A stretch of 64,000 nucleotides of DNA from Desarmillaria ectypa (lineage: Eukaryota; Basidiomycota; Agaricomycetes; Agaricales; Physalacriaceae). The stretch covers positions 1,798,001 through 1,862,000 of the forward strand of contig JAUDYN010000005.1 in the NCBI GenBank assembly GCA_030407005.1. Direction: 5' to 3'. Each line of letters begins with the position of its first letter. The first letter of the stretch is position 1. Under the pieces are notes generated by a model that made no database searches, was not told the DNA's origin, and saw only the letters and a list, made by a program, of their open reading frames with translations. Shown piece by piece: positions 19,535 to 30,985 of the stretch. The position numbers and the translations under genes were made by a program.

Positions 19535-20468
19535 CTGGGTAGCCTCTTGATGGCTCGCCTGATGGTCTTCCCCTTTCTGGCTCCTTTCCCTTTTCTTGAT
19601 CCCAGAGATAGTCCATCATCATTTTGCAGGTGGACTCCTCCTTCTCAAGTTCCTCGCGCATTTCTGCGATGCACTGTTCCTTCTCCATCAGTGTGGTTTT
19701 CATCTGCTGACAGATTTCTTCAGCCATTGCAGGGGTTCTTGATGCCCCTGCAGTGGCATTTCCTGCAGGGGCTCCTTCGGCTTCCATTTCTTCTCCCGCC
19801 CCTGCAAAGAGAAGACTACCACCCTGATAAGAGTGGTAACCTTGGTGATGCACCCTATGGTGCGGGGGTGAGTCGGGAAGTGGTCGTGAGTTCACGACTA
19901 GGATATCCAGTGGGTGATCTGGATGTATTTCATATTGGGGCTGGTGGTAATCCAGCCCACCATAATAACCTGTGTCATAGGTTAACATATCGTACTGGGG
20001 CCTTTGCCCCCAATCACTCCTCTCTTGCCACCTCCAGCCTCCATAGGTGCTGGAGGGTCCTCTCCAATTCCCGCTGCTCATCTGGATCTCAGGGCCGAAG
20101 CTCTGGAAAGAAATCCCCTGCAGAGGGGCAGAATATACTCCAGTTGCAGTTTGCACGAATCCAGGCAGCAATGATGTTGGACCTAGCAGAGCTGGGCCCA
20201 TTGATGGGAATCCAGATGGGGTCTCCCCTGTTAAGGGCCAGCCACTCATCCATCTTGATTCTGGGCTCTTCTCAGAGGTCACAGGCTTCGACATCTCTTC
20301 ATTGAACTTCCCATGCAGTGGTCTGGAAGGGACTGAAGAGTCTCTGGTTGACCTCGGAGAGGTCAGGCCAGATGAAATCCTCCCTGTTTGGGTTGAAGAG
20401 GTTATCGGTGGCATGGGGAGGGGCTGGGACCGGGGCATTGTCTCTGACGATGTCATCATCGGACTTGT
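19535..20468 (-). pseudogene. gag: copy C gag middle, inverted
   Basis: Reads on the minus strand as ORF1/ORF2 overlap and gag, from NKSDDDIVRDNAP through YDTGYYGG and the coiled segment to EPSRGYP. In ORF1 frame it keeps MDEWLALNRGDP and EQRELERTLQHLWRLEVAREE followed by a stop. Both neighbours of copy C on the outside (9199-9737 and 30986 on) are on the plus strand, so this 934-bp block has been flipped. Its ends carry cttgt/ctgg, which complete the duplications ACAA and CCAG when re-inverted. Confidence 0.88.
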
Positions 20469-21757
20469 TGATATGCCATCTATGCATTCACACCTAGATT
20501 TTGCGATTTTGTAACAATACTATTGCACATCTATCCTATATTAGTGATACATAGAGGACTATAGCTGAGGCTTTGAGCTGATAGTTAAAAGCAGTAAGCA
20601 ACTGGTACAGCCAGGACTTAGATGCAACACCATTAGTGGGTTAAATCTACCAGCCAGCCAGACTAGTAACTCGAATGCTAGCAGGACTAAGTGAAATACA
20701 GCCACTAGCAAATGAAGGATGCTACTAGCACACCAAAACCAGGAGCAGAGTACACAGATCTCATCAAGTTCTGTCACTAGCAGCCCAGACTGGGCATAAA
20801 TGCCTAAGTCAGGATAACTAGTCACATGGCAATCTTGAAACAGGACTTAGAAATAAATTAGGAATGGATTAACCTTGAGCCCAGATCCAACTATTTCAAT
20901 ATAGATCTCTTATAATCGATGCTAGTGGAGCTGGACTGCACCCTCGATCATAATCGGATAGCTGTTACAGGCACCAATATCCAGATATCCATATAACCGT
21001 GTTACTAGGGCCTGTAGTTGGGCCAAGGGTGCGGAAAGACCAACTGTGGAGTCTCTAGACCGAATATTTGAAAAGAAAACAGACTATACTGACTATTGTG
21101 TGATTATTCACCATTATTCGTGACTAGCCAAGAAATCCTTACCAATATACCCTATACCCAGACGATATTTATAGTTCTGCCTCAGTAGTATATAAGTAGT
21201 GGGATGGGCACTCGTGCAAACCAGGCAAGCCATCCCCACAGTTGAGCCCTCACTGATAGTAACTGGTGTTCCCAATTAAAGGCTTTTGTGCTTAACCTCG
21301 ATGAAGTGATTAATAGTTGCTAAGTCACCAATAGAATTGCATTGAATTGAAGTCCATTAGAGTCACTGTTGTGTCCTGCAAAGGTCCAGAGTGTTTTGAA
21401 GTTAGTTCAAGCAAAGTTCTCGGAGTTATAGTTTATTCTTAGGCCAAGAGCGCCACCAGTCTGAAGCAGTTTCAGTCAGAATGAGCGCAGTAGCTCAAAC
21501 CAAGTCACTCTTATCCAATTGTGTCTTACCCACCCCACTAGTATGAGTAGTACTTTGTATAAACTCACTAGTAATGAATAAAATGTCTTTAAGACAATTG
21601 TACTTGATTATTGAAGTCTGCAGAGTGCTTCCATCATACTCGAAACCACCCGAATTCAATATTGGTGATTAAGTGTAGAGTAGTAAGAGGTTTAGTGTGA
21701 TTGGTGTTCATTGCCATTCCCTAATTCTTTTGTCACTTGCCGTTACCAAGCACATCA
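20469..21757 (+). repeat. 5' LTR of K1 (1289 bp)
   Basis: Begins TGATATGCCATC, ends CCAAGCACATCA. TATATAA near 21189-21195 is the likely promoter. Same length as K2. The 3' LTR is 142 bp longer because of two extra 71-bp repeat units. Confidence 0.93.
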
Positions 21758-21759
21758 TC

Positions 21760-21777
21760 TGGAGCCCACTGCGAGGG
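21760..21777 (+). promoter_or_regulatory. primer-binding site of K1 (tRNA type)
   Basis: TGGAGCCCACTGCGAGGG starts 2 nt after the LTR and opens with TGG, as expected for pairing with a tRNA 3' CCA end. I cannot name the tRNA. This contrasts with the self-complementary PBS of family 1. Confidence 0.65.
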
Positions 21778-21874
21778 GGTTTCAGACTTGATAATCTTGT
21801 TGAATAAAAGACGCTTATTTGACACTAGTCTTGTTAAATAAACTACTGTTCAAACCTAGTAGCTTGTATGCAAT

Positions 21875-23752
21875 CTGTCTAACCAAGCCTCAGCGAAAGC
21901 GAAGGGCAAAGCTAGAACTACAGAGCCCACACGAGCATCGTCTTCAAGGCTAGCACCTAATAGTGCTACCTCGAGACCAAGAGGAAGATCAACAGCCAAT
22001 TCACGAGCTGCTGGTGTTGGATCTCTGTCTAACTATGACTTGTTAAAGCAGAAACGAAGTGCAACTGCACTGCCCAATAGCTCACAAGCTAGGACAGCGC
22101 AGCGAATCAATGCGAACTTAACAGTTCAACAGACTAGACCCATTGCACCATGCCTAAGGCCAAGAACTTCCTTCCCTAGTGAAGATAGAATATCACTAGT
22201 ACCTGGACAAACGAACTCACAGTCCATTCAAACTGTTAGTAGACCGTCCATGTTAACTAACAACCAAAAGATGCCTAGACCAACATCTAGGGACGCGCCC
22301 AAGTTTGATAGTGAAGAACCAGAGAACTTGCATCATTTCCTTGGGCAAATGGAGGATTTATTCTCTGACTACAGCATCACCGATGATGACGAGAAGAAGA
22401 AGAAGCTAGTAAGGTATATGGATGCACATACCGAAGAAGAATGGCAAACCCTAGAGGAGTATGATAGTGGCACCTTCGACAAATTCAAGGAAGCTATCTT
22501 GAAAAACTATCTAGAGGTGGCAGACACAGAGACAGGCACTTGGGAGAGGCTCACGCATATATCACGAAAGTTCTCAAACCTTGGGGCTGATGAGCACAAG
22601 TCGTATCTGAAGTTCAAGCATAGATTCTTGACCAAAGCTAAGAAGCTGCAGAAACCTCCGGTGCTAGTCACGAATCGAGAACTAGTGGAGAAATTCACTG
22701 AGTCATTGTCTCCCACATTTAGAGAAAACATCACATTGCGATTGAGTATCAAGCATGGATTCAAAAGCATGACAAGTGCACCTGCTGTTGCTGCTGGTGT
22801 CAGTAGTTCTGCTGCACCTGTTGCTGCAAGACCCATGAAAAGACGGGAAGATATGCACACCCTTGATGAGGTTGTTGCTGAAGCTGATGATATTGCTCTC
22901 AACAGCTCCACTAGTTACCTTCTGTTGGCGACTAGTGGAAGTATATCATCTACTGGAGCCACTAGTGGTTCTGGATTCAAGGCAGAATTTGAAGAAGTAA
23001 AGCAGCAAGTAGCTACTTTACTCGATCACATTGACGTGAGTGAGAAACAGGCAAAGGAGCACCAAGAACAAATATTGAAAGCCTTTCAACAAGGTGGAAA
23101 TAATAGCTCCTTGCCAAGGCAATCATGACCACAGAATGAACACCTGGGAGCAGGCCCTTCTGACAACTGCTGGTATGACTGGAAACCTGGGCACTACATA
23201 AGAGATTGCAAGAATGTCCAAAAGCACTTAGCAGAAGGATTGTTGAAGTTTGTCGACTGCAAGTTCATGATGGCCGATGGTAATTCAATCCCACGTGAAC
23301 CAGCGCACCTCTGTCCAATGGATCGAATGCTAGCAATGTTGAATAAGAAGCAAGAACAGATGTTCTGGGAGGATGTCAGTGGGCCGGCTGGAATATTTAA
23401 TGTCAGCCTACCTGATAACACTTCTTTGTATGCCAATAGGCCACGAGACGCTAGGGATGAAGTGATCGATAGACTTCGTCAAGACCTGCAGTATTGGCAG
23501 ACTAGCACTCATGTTTCAATGCCTGTTCAATCTACTGTTCAGCCTCAGTTGTTACAAACACCTGTTCTATCTACGAGTAGTCAAACATTGAATCAATCAT
23601 TTGATCCTAATGTTTTCTTGAATCAAATGAAGTCGCTATTCAACCAGGCCAGTAGTCAGACTGCGGCTAGTGACCAAAATTTTGATAGTCAGTATGTTGC
23701 CATGCATGCTAGCAGTGGTGAGTCTTCCCAACAGGGTTTTGAAAGAGTCTGA
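21875..23752 (+). pseudogene. gag: K1 gag
   Basis: The frame opens after a TAG and the first plausible codon is CTG-TCT-AAC-CAA (21875), so the ATG may be lost. The N-terminus is basic and Ser/Arg-rich. The capsid-like part (FDSEEPENLHHFLGQMEDLF, then an alpha-helical core) lies near 22300-22760. TGA at 23126-23128 interrupts. Next comes a degenerate knuckle CWYDWKPGHYIRDC near 23173-23214 in which the second cysteine is replaced. It ends TGA 23750-23752 after the slippery GGGTTTT. Confidence 0.82.
23734..23740 (+). promoter_or_regulatory. candidate -1 slippery site, gag to protease (K1)
   Basis: G-GGT-TTT in the gag frame, 9 nt before the gag stop. The next ORF is in the -1 frame. After slippage the next codon is TGA, which would be CGA before one C-to-T change, so the site as it stands is dead. 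A UGAUG stop/start overlap (23750-23754) is an alternative coupling. Confidence 0.5.
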
Positions 23753-25062
23753 TGAAGGCTACGGGGAAGAATATGTCAATCCCTATGACTATTCCCCATA
23801 AACAGCCGGAGGACCATTTCAAAAACAGACCCAAGGGAACTGAACTGAAGAAATATGTAAAGAAAGTGGTTGAACCAGTGTCTGATGAATCTGATGAATA
23901 TGAGAAAGAAGAACCCACACCGCGAGTACCCACTAGTAAGACAGTTGTAGTGGAAATACCTACCATTAAACCCACTAGTAAGAAACCGGTGACAGTAGAA
24001 GATGCTAGCAGTGATGAGGATGAGGCCCCACATTGAGAACTGCCATTTAGAAAAGTTCCGAGTGTAAGTTTTGTGCCCCTCCCATCAGATAGCACAAACA
24101 AAAAGAAAAACCAAGTGAGATTCGAGGAATTCAAGACACCAGCATATAAACATATGGCACCCATCCATAAGGAGGGTAGAGTGCAGGATGTCACATCTAA
24201 AGTATTGAAAACACCTATAGTCTTGAATACTGAAGAGCTTATGGACCTGTCTGAGCCTCTAAGAAAAGAAATTGCCAAATTAATGGCTAAGAAACGAATT
24301 TCGGCTCAGCCAGTAACAGAACAGATGTATAGTGTGGGGGAGACCGAACCCAAGTCTGACCCATTGCCATTTGACAAGTCTATTGATAAAGAAAACGCAG
24401 CTAATAAGGCCTTATCCTTGAATGCAGATGCAATCGACATTTCCGATTTGCCATCTGCGACATTCATGGCAGTGCAATTCAGTATGGGTTTAATTCCCGC
24501 TGGGTCCTTGATTATGACCGACCCATATCTACAGTATCTCGATTCACTAGCACCAGGAGAAAAGCCTAAGCAGGTAATAGTTGCCAAAGACTCAGCTAGT
24601 CTGCGAGCTGTCTATCCTTTAATTAATGGTGCAGGCGAAGAAGAAAGTGTAGTTGATGGTGGCTCACAGATAGTATCGATGGCTAGTACCATTGCGACTA
24701 GGCTAGGAATAGCATGGGATCCTGACATAACTATTCATATGCAGAGTGCAAATGGTCAGCTTGAGAAAACCTTAGGACTAGCAAGGAATGTCCCATTCCT
24801 ATTTAATGATATAACCGTGTACTTGCAAGTACATATCATCACTAGTCCAGCATATAAAGTGCTACTAGGCCGACTGTTTAATGTTCTCACAGAAAGTGTT
24901 ATTAGGAATCAAGCAGATGGTGGTCAGATTATTACCATCACTGATCCAAACACTAGTAGGAGGTGCACCATTCCAACCTTCTTGAGAGGGGCTCCTCCTA
25001 GATTAGCCAAAATGGCACCTAGAGCAGCTGAAGAGGGTTTTCAATTAAACTCAATAAATTGA
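23743..25062 (+). pseudogene. K1 protease ORF
   Basis: -1 to gag. The N-terminal part is acidic and Lys/Glu-rich (DESDEYEKEEP, DASSDEDEAP), with TGA at 24034-24036. The C-terminal half is a retropepsin-like domain: VVDGGSQIVSM near 24650-24685 (D-x-G-S active site variant) and VLLGRLFNVL near 24860-24890. It would cleave the Gag-Pol polyprotein. It ends TGA 25060-25062, overlapping the next ORF. Confidence 0.75.
25035..25041 (+). promoter_or_regulatory. candidate -1 slippery site, protease to RT (K1)
   Basis: G-GGT-TTT in the protease frame (GAG GGT TTT), the same heptamer as at 23734. After a -1 slip the frame is open straight into the RT ORF. Protease-frame termination follows at 25060-25062. 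Confidence 0.65.
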
Positions 25063-28000
25063 TGAACGATCAAGGAGAGTTAGCCCTGCAAATCGTACAG
25101 ACTAGTGATGGTAACTTGGAAATCGAAGCGTATATGAAACCAAAAGAAGGTGCTAGTTTCTCAGAAAAAGAACTACGTGACAACTTTCTTATGGCTTTGA
25201 TGAGTTGTGAAGAAAAATTATGCCAAGATGAACAAGCCAAGGGACTATTAAACTCCTACTTCCAAGGAAAGGTAGTCCTTGAGGGCTACAAAGCACAATA
25301 TCATGTGTATGAGCACATTAGCGATGGCTCTCAATTACGAGAAGACAATGAAATCCCAATTTATAATATACTAGTTGATAACTTGCATGCGAGGTCAAAG
25401 ACTAGTAAGTCTAAGAAGAAAAAGATGACACTAGTCCCTGGTTTTGAACACCTTGGTGCATGCATGAAGAGCCCAGACTTTAAACCAGTCGCAGTGCTTG
25501 CTAGTAAGAAATATAAACCTGTAACATTGAAGGTAAAGCCACTACTGGGTGATCTGCCAGAAAAATTCCAAATAGTGAGAGACATTAAGGGTGATCCCCT
25601 CAAAGACATCCCACTATTGAGTACTAGTCCACCAGAATATGTACCTACAGCACGCTATACCCCAGAAAGAAAAGCTAAGATTGACGAGAACCACCCAGAA
25701 GGATTTCTATGGCCAGAAGAGCGCAAACTAATGCACCATTTCATGACTATCCAAGAACAGGCATTCGCTTGGGATGATACTGAATGGGGGCATTTCCAAG
25801 AAGATTTCTTCCCGCCAATAGATATTCCTGTAGTACCACACACTCCATGGGTATTGAAGAACATTCCCATCCCACCTGGGATCTATGAAGAAGTCTGTAG
25901 GATTATTAAATCCAAGATTGAAGCTGGTGTATATGAACCATCTAATTCTTCATATAGATCAAGGTGGTTCTGTGTTATTAAGAAAGATGGTAAAAGCCTT
26001 CGACTAGTACATAGTTTGGAGCCCCTCAACGCAGTAACTATTGCGCATTCAGGAATTCCACCAGCCACAGATGAACTCTCAGAGCACTTTGCTGGACGAG
26101 CCTGTGGAGGATGTTTGGACTTGTATGTTGGATATGACGAGTGCGACATAGCAGTTGGGTCCTGGGACTACACTACCTTCCAGACACCATTTGGTTCTAT
26201 GTGACTAGTAAAGTTACTGATAGGTTGGATGAATTCTGTCCCAATATTCCATGAAGATGTGACGCATATTCTGAGAGAAGAAATCCCACATGTCACTTGT
26301 CCCTATATTGATGATGTACCTGTATGAGGACCAAAGACTCACTATGAAACAGGGGAGGGGAATTTTGAGACTATTCCAGAGAACCCAGGGATTCGTCGTT
26401 TTGTATGGGAACATATGCAGAACATGAATCGAGTGGTCCAATGGATGAAATATTGTGGAGGAACTTTTTCTGAACCTAAAACGTTCTTGTGTGTTGAAGA
26501 AATGACGGTGGTTGGTCATTTGTGTATGTATGAAGGTAGAAAAATTGAACCTGATAGGGCTGGAGTCATCAGTTGTTGGGGCCCTTGCAAGCATCTCACT
26601 GATGTACGAGCCTTCTTAGGCACTTGTGGAGTCTGTCAAAAGTTTATAAAAGACTATTCGAAGATAGCAGAGCCACTAGTCAAGTTGACTCGGCTCAATA
26701 TACCCTTTGAATGGGAGGATGAACAGCAACTAGCCATGGATAAGTTAAAAGAGGCAGTTGTGAATAGTCCAGCTATTCAACCAATTGACCTCACTAGTGA
26801 AGCAGAAGTAGGCCTATGTGTTGATACCTCATACAAGGCTGTTGGGTTCTACATCTATCAAGTTGATGAAAAAGATCCTACCAAGCGCTACTATGTTCGC
26901 TTTGGTTCGATCACAATGAATGAAAGAGAAGCACAGTTTTCACAGCCCAAATGCGAACTGTATGGACTATTGTGAGCATTAAAAGCTTGTCAGTATTGGC
27001 TCATTGGGATTCGCAACTTAGTAGTTGAAACTGATGCACAATATATTAAGGGTATACTAAGCAACCCTGGAATGGGACCAAATGCCACTATCAACCATTG
27101 GATAGAGGACATATTGATGTTTCATTTCACCCTTCAGCATGTGAAAGGTAGTACTTTCCCCACAGATGGACTATCAAGGCGTGACTCTCAACCTGGAGAT
27201 GAAGTCCACCCTGACTTGGAGGACTATGAGCTTGAAGACCATGGCCCTTTGAAATTTGAAGTAGCAGAAGGGACTAGTACATGGCCAAAGGAACTTGAAG
27301 AATTTAAGAATGAAATTGATAGTCAAGGTGGCTATATGTATACGCTAGCCACGATATTGACGATTTTACTGTAGAATTGGATGATGCACACTCACACGAG
27401 CTAGAATTAAGAAATCTGTACTTTGCACAAGTGAAAACCAATGAAACTCTAGGCCAGTTCTTGAAGGCTACTCCACTAATTCCAGGTCTCGAACATAAGT
27501 TTGACCCTAACAAAAGGGAGGACTATCCAGAGAGGCAACAGACTAATAGTGGACTGGCACAAGATGAACGCTTACCACATGTCAGAACCTGGTTGAGAAA
27601 CCTCAGGTACCATCCAGAGGGACTTAATGACAAGCAGTACTTGAATTTTAAGCAGTACTGTCGTAACTTCTTCCTAGACAAAGGGGGATGACTGTACAGG
27701 CATAGTATTGAAGGGAACCATCGACTAGTGGTCGATAAAAGCCATCGAATGTATATGATGAGATCAGCATATGACTCATTAGGACATCGAGGTTTTTATG
27801 CAACTAAGTCACTATTGGAGCAGCGGTTTTGGTGGCCAGAGTTGGAACGAGATGTCAGTTGGTATGTCAAATCTTGTCATTTATGCCAAGTCAGACAGAA
27901 GACTATGCTCCATATCCCACCTTCTGTCACTGAGACACCATCGCTATTCCAAAAAGTACACTGCGACACAATGGTTATGTCTCCAGCATCGAATAAGTGC

Positions 28001-29167
28001 AAATATATAGTTTATGCACGTGACTCACTATTGTCATGGCCAGAGGCAAGGGCTTTACAACATGAGAATGCTAAAGCTATTGTGATTTGGTTCTTTGAGG
28101 ATGTGATATGCAGGTGGGGCTGTCCATATGAAATAGTAACTGATAATGGTGGACCATGGGTTGCTGTTATACAATGGCTAGCAGACAAGTACAGCATTAC
28201 TGGAATAAAGATCTCTCCTTACAATTCACAAGTGAATGGAAAGATAGAAAGAGGCCATTGGAATATTTGTCAATCACTCTTTAAGGCAACTAGTGGCAAT
28301 GCAAGGAAGTGGTTTTACTTCCTACCACATGTATTGTGGGCTGACCGCATCACTATTAAACGTGGGATGGGTTGCTCACCATATTTTATGGCACTAGGGG
28401 CACATCCAATAGTACCACTTGACATAGTTGAAGCTACCTGGCTAGTAAAACCCCCAAGTGGAATTTTGAGCACTGCAGACCTAATTGGTCTCCGTGCGAA
28501 AGCGCTAGCCAAGCATGCTCAACATGTAATGGCCATGAGACAGAGAGTCAGTAAGAATAAGCTTGATACAGTACTATGCTATGAACGTGAGCACAAGGCC
28601 ACTATTGTGGACTATGACTTCAAACCAGGTCAACTAGTGCTTATGCGAAACACACACGTTGAAGATAGTCTGGATAGCAAGATGGAGCCAAGGTACTTGG
28701 GGCCACTAGTTGTCATAAGAAGGACCAAAGGTGGTTCCTATGTCTTAGCAGAATTGGATGGATCACTGGTGGGTGGCGCAGTCGCTCAGTTTAGAGTAAT
28801 CCTATACCATGCGAGGCATAGTATCAGCTTACCAAAGAAAATTCATGATTTAATTGATGTAAGTCCTCAAACTCTTAAAGAGTTGGTGGATAGTGATGAA
28901 TCTGTCCCAACTGAATATCACTATCGGCCATTAGGCAAGAAACTGTATGGTGTAGACCAGATTAGACTGCAACAGAGTGACACTAGAGGATCTGACAGTG
29001 AAGATTCAGGTTCAGAAGCAGAGGGATACCCTCAGCCTGGTGACAATGATAGCGATAGTAGTGAAGAGGACGAAGTCCCCATCACTAGTCGACTTAGAAG
29101 CTCGAAAACTGCAGTCAACAACAGTCAAACACAATTGATATTGCTGGGTAATGACAGTGTAAGCTAG
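25042..29167 (+). pseudogene. pol: K1 RT-RNase H-integrase
   Basis: RT: RWFCVIKKDGKSLRLVHSLEPLN near 25965-26035, GGCLDLYVGYDECDI near 26106-26150, YIDDV near 26298-26312. RNase H-like: CVDTSYKAVGFYIYQVD near 26818-26870. Integrase: LGHRGFYATKSLLEQRFWWP and CHLC near 27780-27890, then D (HCDTM), D (VTDNGG) and E (GKIERGH) of the rve core. The C-terminal GPY/F-like part (RYLGPLVVIRRTKGGSYVL) lies near 28690-28750. Breaks: TGA at 26202, 26972 and 27689, a further TGA near 26325, and a one-base shift near 27345. No chromodomain follows; the tail is acidic. Confidence 0.9.
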
Positions 29168-29554
29168 ATAAGACTATCTAGGCAGTTGATATTCGCAGTA
29201 ATAACAGACTAGTAATGGAAAAACTGTATAGGCAGTGACTAGTAATGGTCAGCATGACCAGTGGCGAGTCTAAAACTATGATTGTATTAGCAGAATACCA
29301 ACCAGTATTGAGAATAGAATGAGAAGAATAGAGTCCTATCAAAGAAGATCAGCACTGTTGCATGCGAACCTGAAAATCATCAAGTGAATTTGATGATCTC
29401 TGATGGCTAAGTGTCAGCTGGACTTGGTGATGAGAATGTGATCGAGAACTGTGACCTCAAAAGGAAGTAGTAAGGGTCCACTAGTGGGACGCACTGCTAA
29501 GTACAAAAGGGACTTAGGTGACTGGGGACAGTCACTATTTCAGTGTGGGGGAGA
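29168..29554 (+). other. K1 3' untranslated region and PPT
   Basis: No ORF. Several ACTAGT motifs. GTGTGGGGGAGA (29543-29554) directly before the LTR is the likely polypurine primer. Confidence 0.75.
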
Positions 29555-30985
29555 TGATATGCCGTCTACACATTCACACCTAGATTTTGCGATTTTGTAA
29601 CAATACTATTGCACATCTATCCTATACTAGTGATACATAGAGGACTATAGCTGAGGCTTTGAGCTGATAGTTAAAAGCAGTAAGCAACTGGTACAGCCAG
29701 GACTTAGATGCAACACTATTAGTGGGTTAAATCTACCAGCCGGCCAGACTAGTAACTCAAATGCTAGCAGGACTAAGTGAAATACAGCCACTAGCAAACA
29801 AAGGATGCTACTAGCACACCAAAACCAGGAGTAGAGTACACAGATCTCATCAAGTTCTGTCACTAGTAGCCCAGACTGGGCATAAATGCCTAAGTCAGGA
29901 TAACTAGTCACATGGCAATCTTGAAACAGGACTTAGAAATAAATTAGGAATGGATTAACCTTGAGCCCAGATCCAACTATTTCAATATAGATCTCTTATA
30001 ATCGATGCTAGTGGAGCTGGACTGCACCCTCGATCATAATCGGATAGCTGTTACAGGCACCAATATCCAGATATCCATATAACCACATTACTAGGGCCTG
30101 TAGTTGGGCCAAGGGTGCGGAAAGACCAACTGTGGAGTCTCTAGACCGAATATTTGAAAAGAAAACAGACTAGACCAACTATTGTGTGATTATTCACCAT
30201 TATTCGTGACTAGCCAAGAAATCCTTACCAATATACCCTATACCCAGATGATATTTATAGTTTTGCCTCAGTAGTATATAAGTAGTGGGATGGGCACTCG
30301 TGCAAACCAGGCAAGCCATCCCCGCAGTTGAGCCCTCACTGGTAGTAACTGGTGTCCCCAATTAAAGGCTTTTGTGCTTAACCTCGATGAAGTGATTAAT
30401 AGTTGCTAAGTCACCAATAGAATTGCATTGAATTGAAGTCCATTAGAGTCAATGTTGTGTCCTGCAAAGGTCCAGAGTGTTTTGAAGTTAGTTCAAGCAA
30501 AGTTCTCGGAGTTATAGTTTATTCTTAGGCCAAGAGCGCCACTAGTTAGCCAAGAGTGTGGCTAGTCAAGTGTTTATCACTTGTAGGAAGCAGTATAGGG
30601 CCAAGAGTGCCACTAGTCAGCCAAGAGTGCGACTGGTCAAGTGTTTATCACTTGTAGGAAGCAGTATAGGGCTAAGAGTGCCACCAGTCTGAAGCAGTTT
30701 CAGTCAGAATGAGCGCAGTAGCTCAAACCAAGTCACTCTTATCCAATTGTGTCTTACCCACTCCACTAGTACGAGTAGTACTTTGTATAAACTCACTAGT
30801 AATGAATAAAATGTCTTTAAGACAATTGTACTTGATTATTGAAGTCTGCAGAGTGCTTCCATCATACTCAAAACCGCCCAAATTCAATATTGGTGATTAA
30901 GTGTAGAGTAGTAAGAGGTTTAGTGTGATTGGTGTTCATTGCCATTCCCTAATTCTTTTGTCACTCACTGTTGCCAAGCACATCA
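29555..30985 (+). repeat. 3' LTR of K1 (1431 bp)
   Basis: Same ends as the 5' LTR, 142 bp longer owing to two 71-bp tandem units. Flanked on the right by CCAG and copy C sequence from just upstream of the protease. Confidence 0.93.
30529..30693 (+). repeat. 71-bp tandem repeat inside the K LTR
   Basis: Units begin at 30529, 30600 and (partial) 30671: GCCAAGAG(C/T)GCCACTAGT..., ending CACTTGTAGGAAGCAGTATAG. Extra-unit number is 0 in K1 5' and K2, 1 in K3 and 2 here. This accounts exactly for LTR lengths 1289, 1360 and 1431. Confidence 0.9.

Larger units (their letters stand above)
20469..30985 (+). mobile_element. K1: family 2 LTR retrotransposon, full length
   Basis: LTRs 20469-21757 and 29555-30985 (TGATATGCC...GCACATCA), a tRNA-type PBS, and gag, protease, RT-RNaseH-integrase in three successive frames, then a PPT. 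It lacks a visible chromodomain. It is disabled by in-frame TGA codons (23126, 24034, 26202, 26972, 27689) and a frameshift near 27345. The four bases CCAG at 30986-30989 match CTGG at 19535-19538 across the inversion. It is much less CpG-depleted than the old family 1 copies and very rich in ACTAGT. Confidence 0.94.

Noticed and set aside
19547..20305. 252-codon plus-strand frame
   Set aside because: Antisense of the inverted copy C gag; the protein signal (TYDTGYYGG, coiled segment) is on the minus strand.
30709..30900. 63-codon frame in the sense strand of the K LTR, also at 9823-10014 and 40516-40707
   Set aside because: Part of the LTR repeat, no recognisable domain, and just upstream of the LTR end; no sign of selection.
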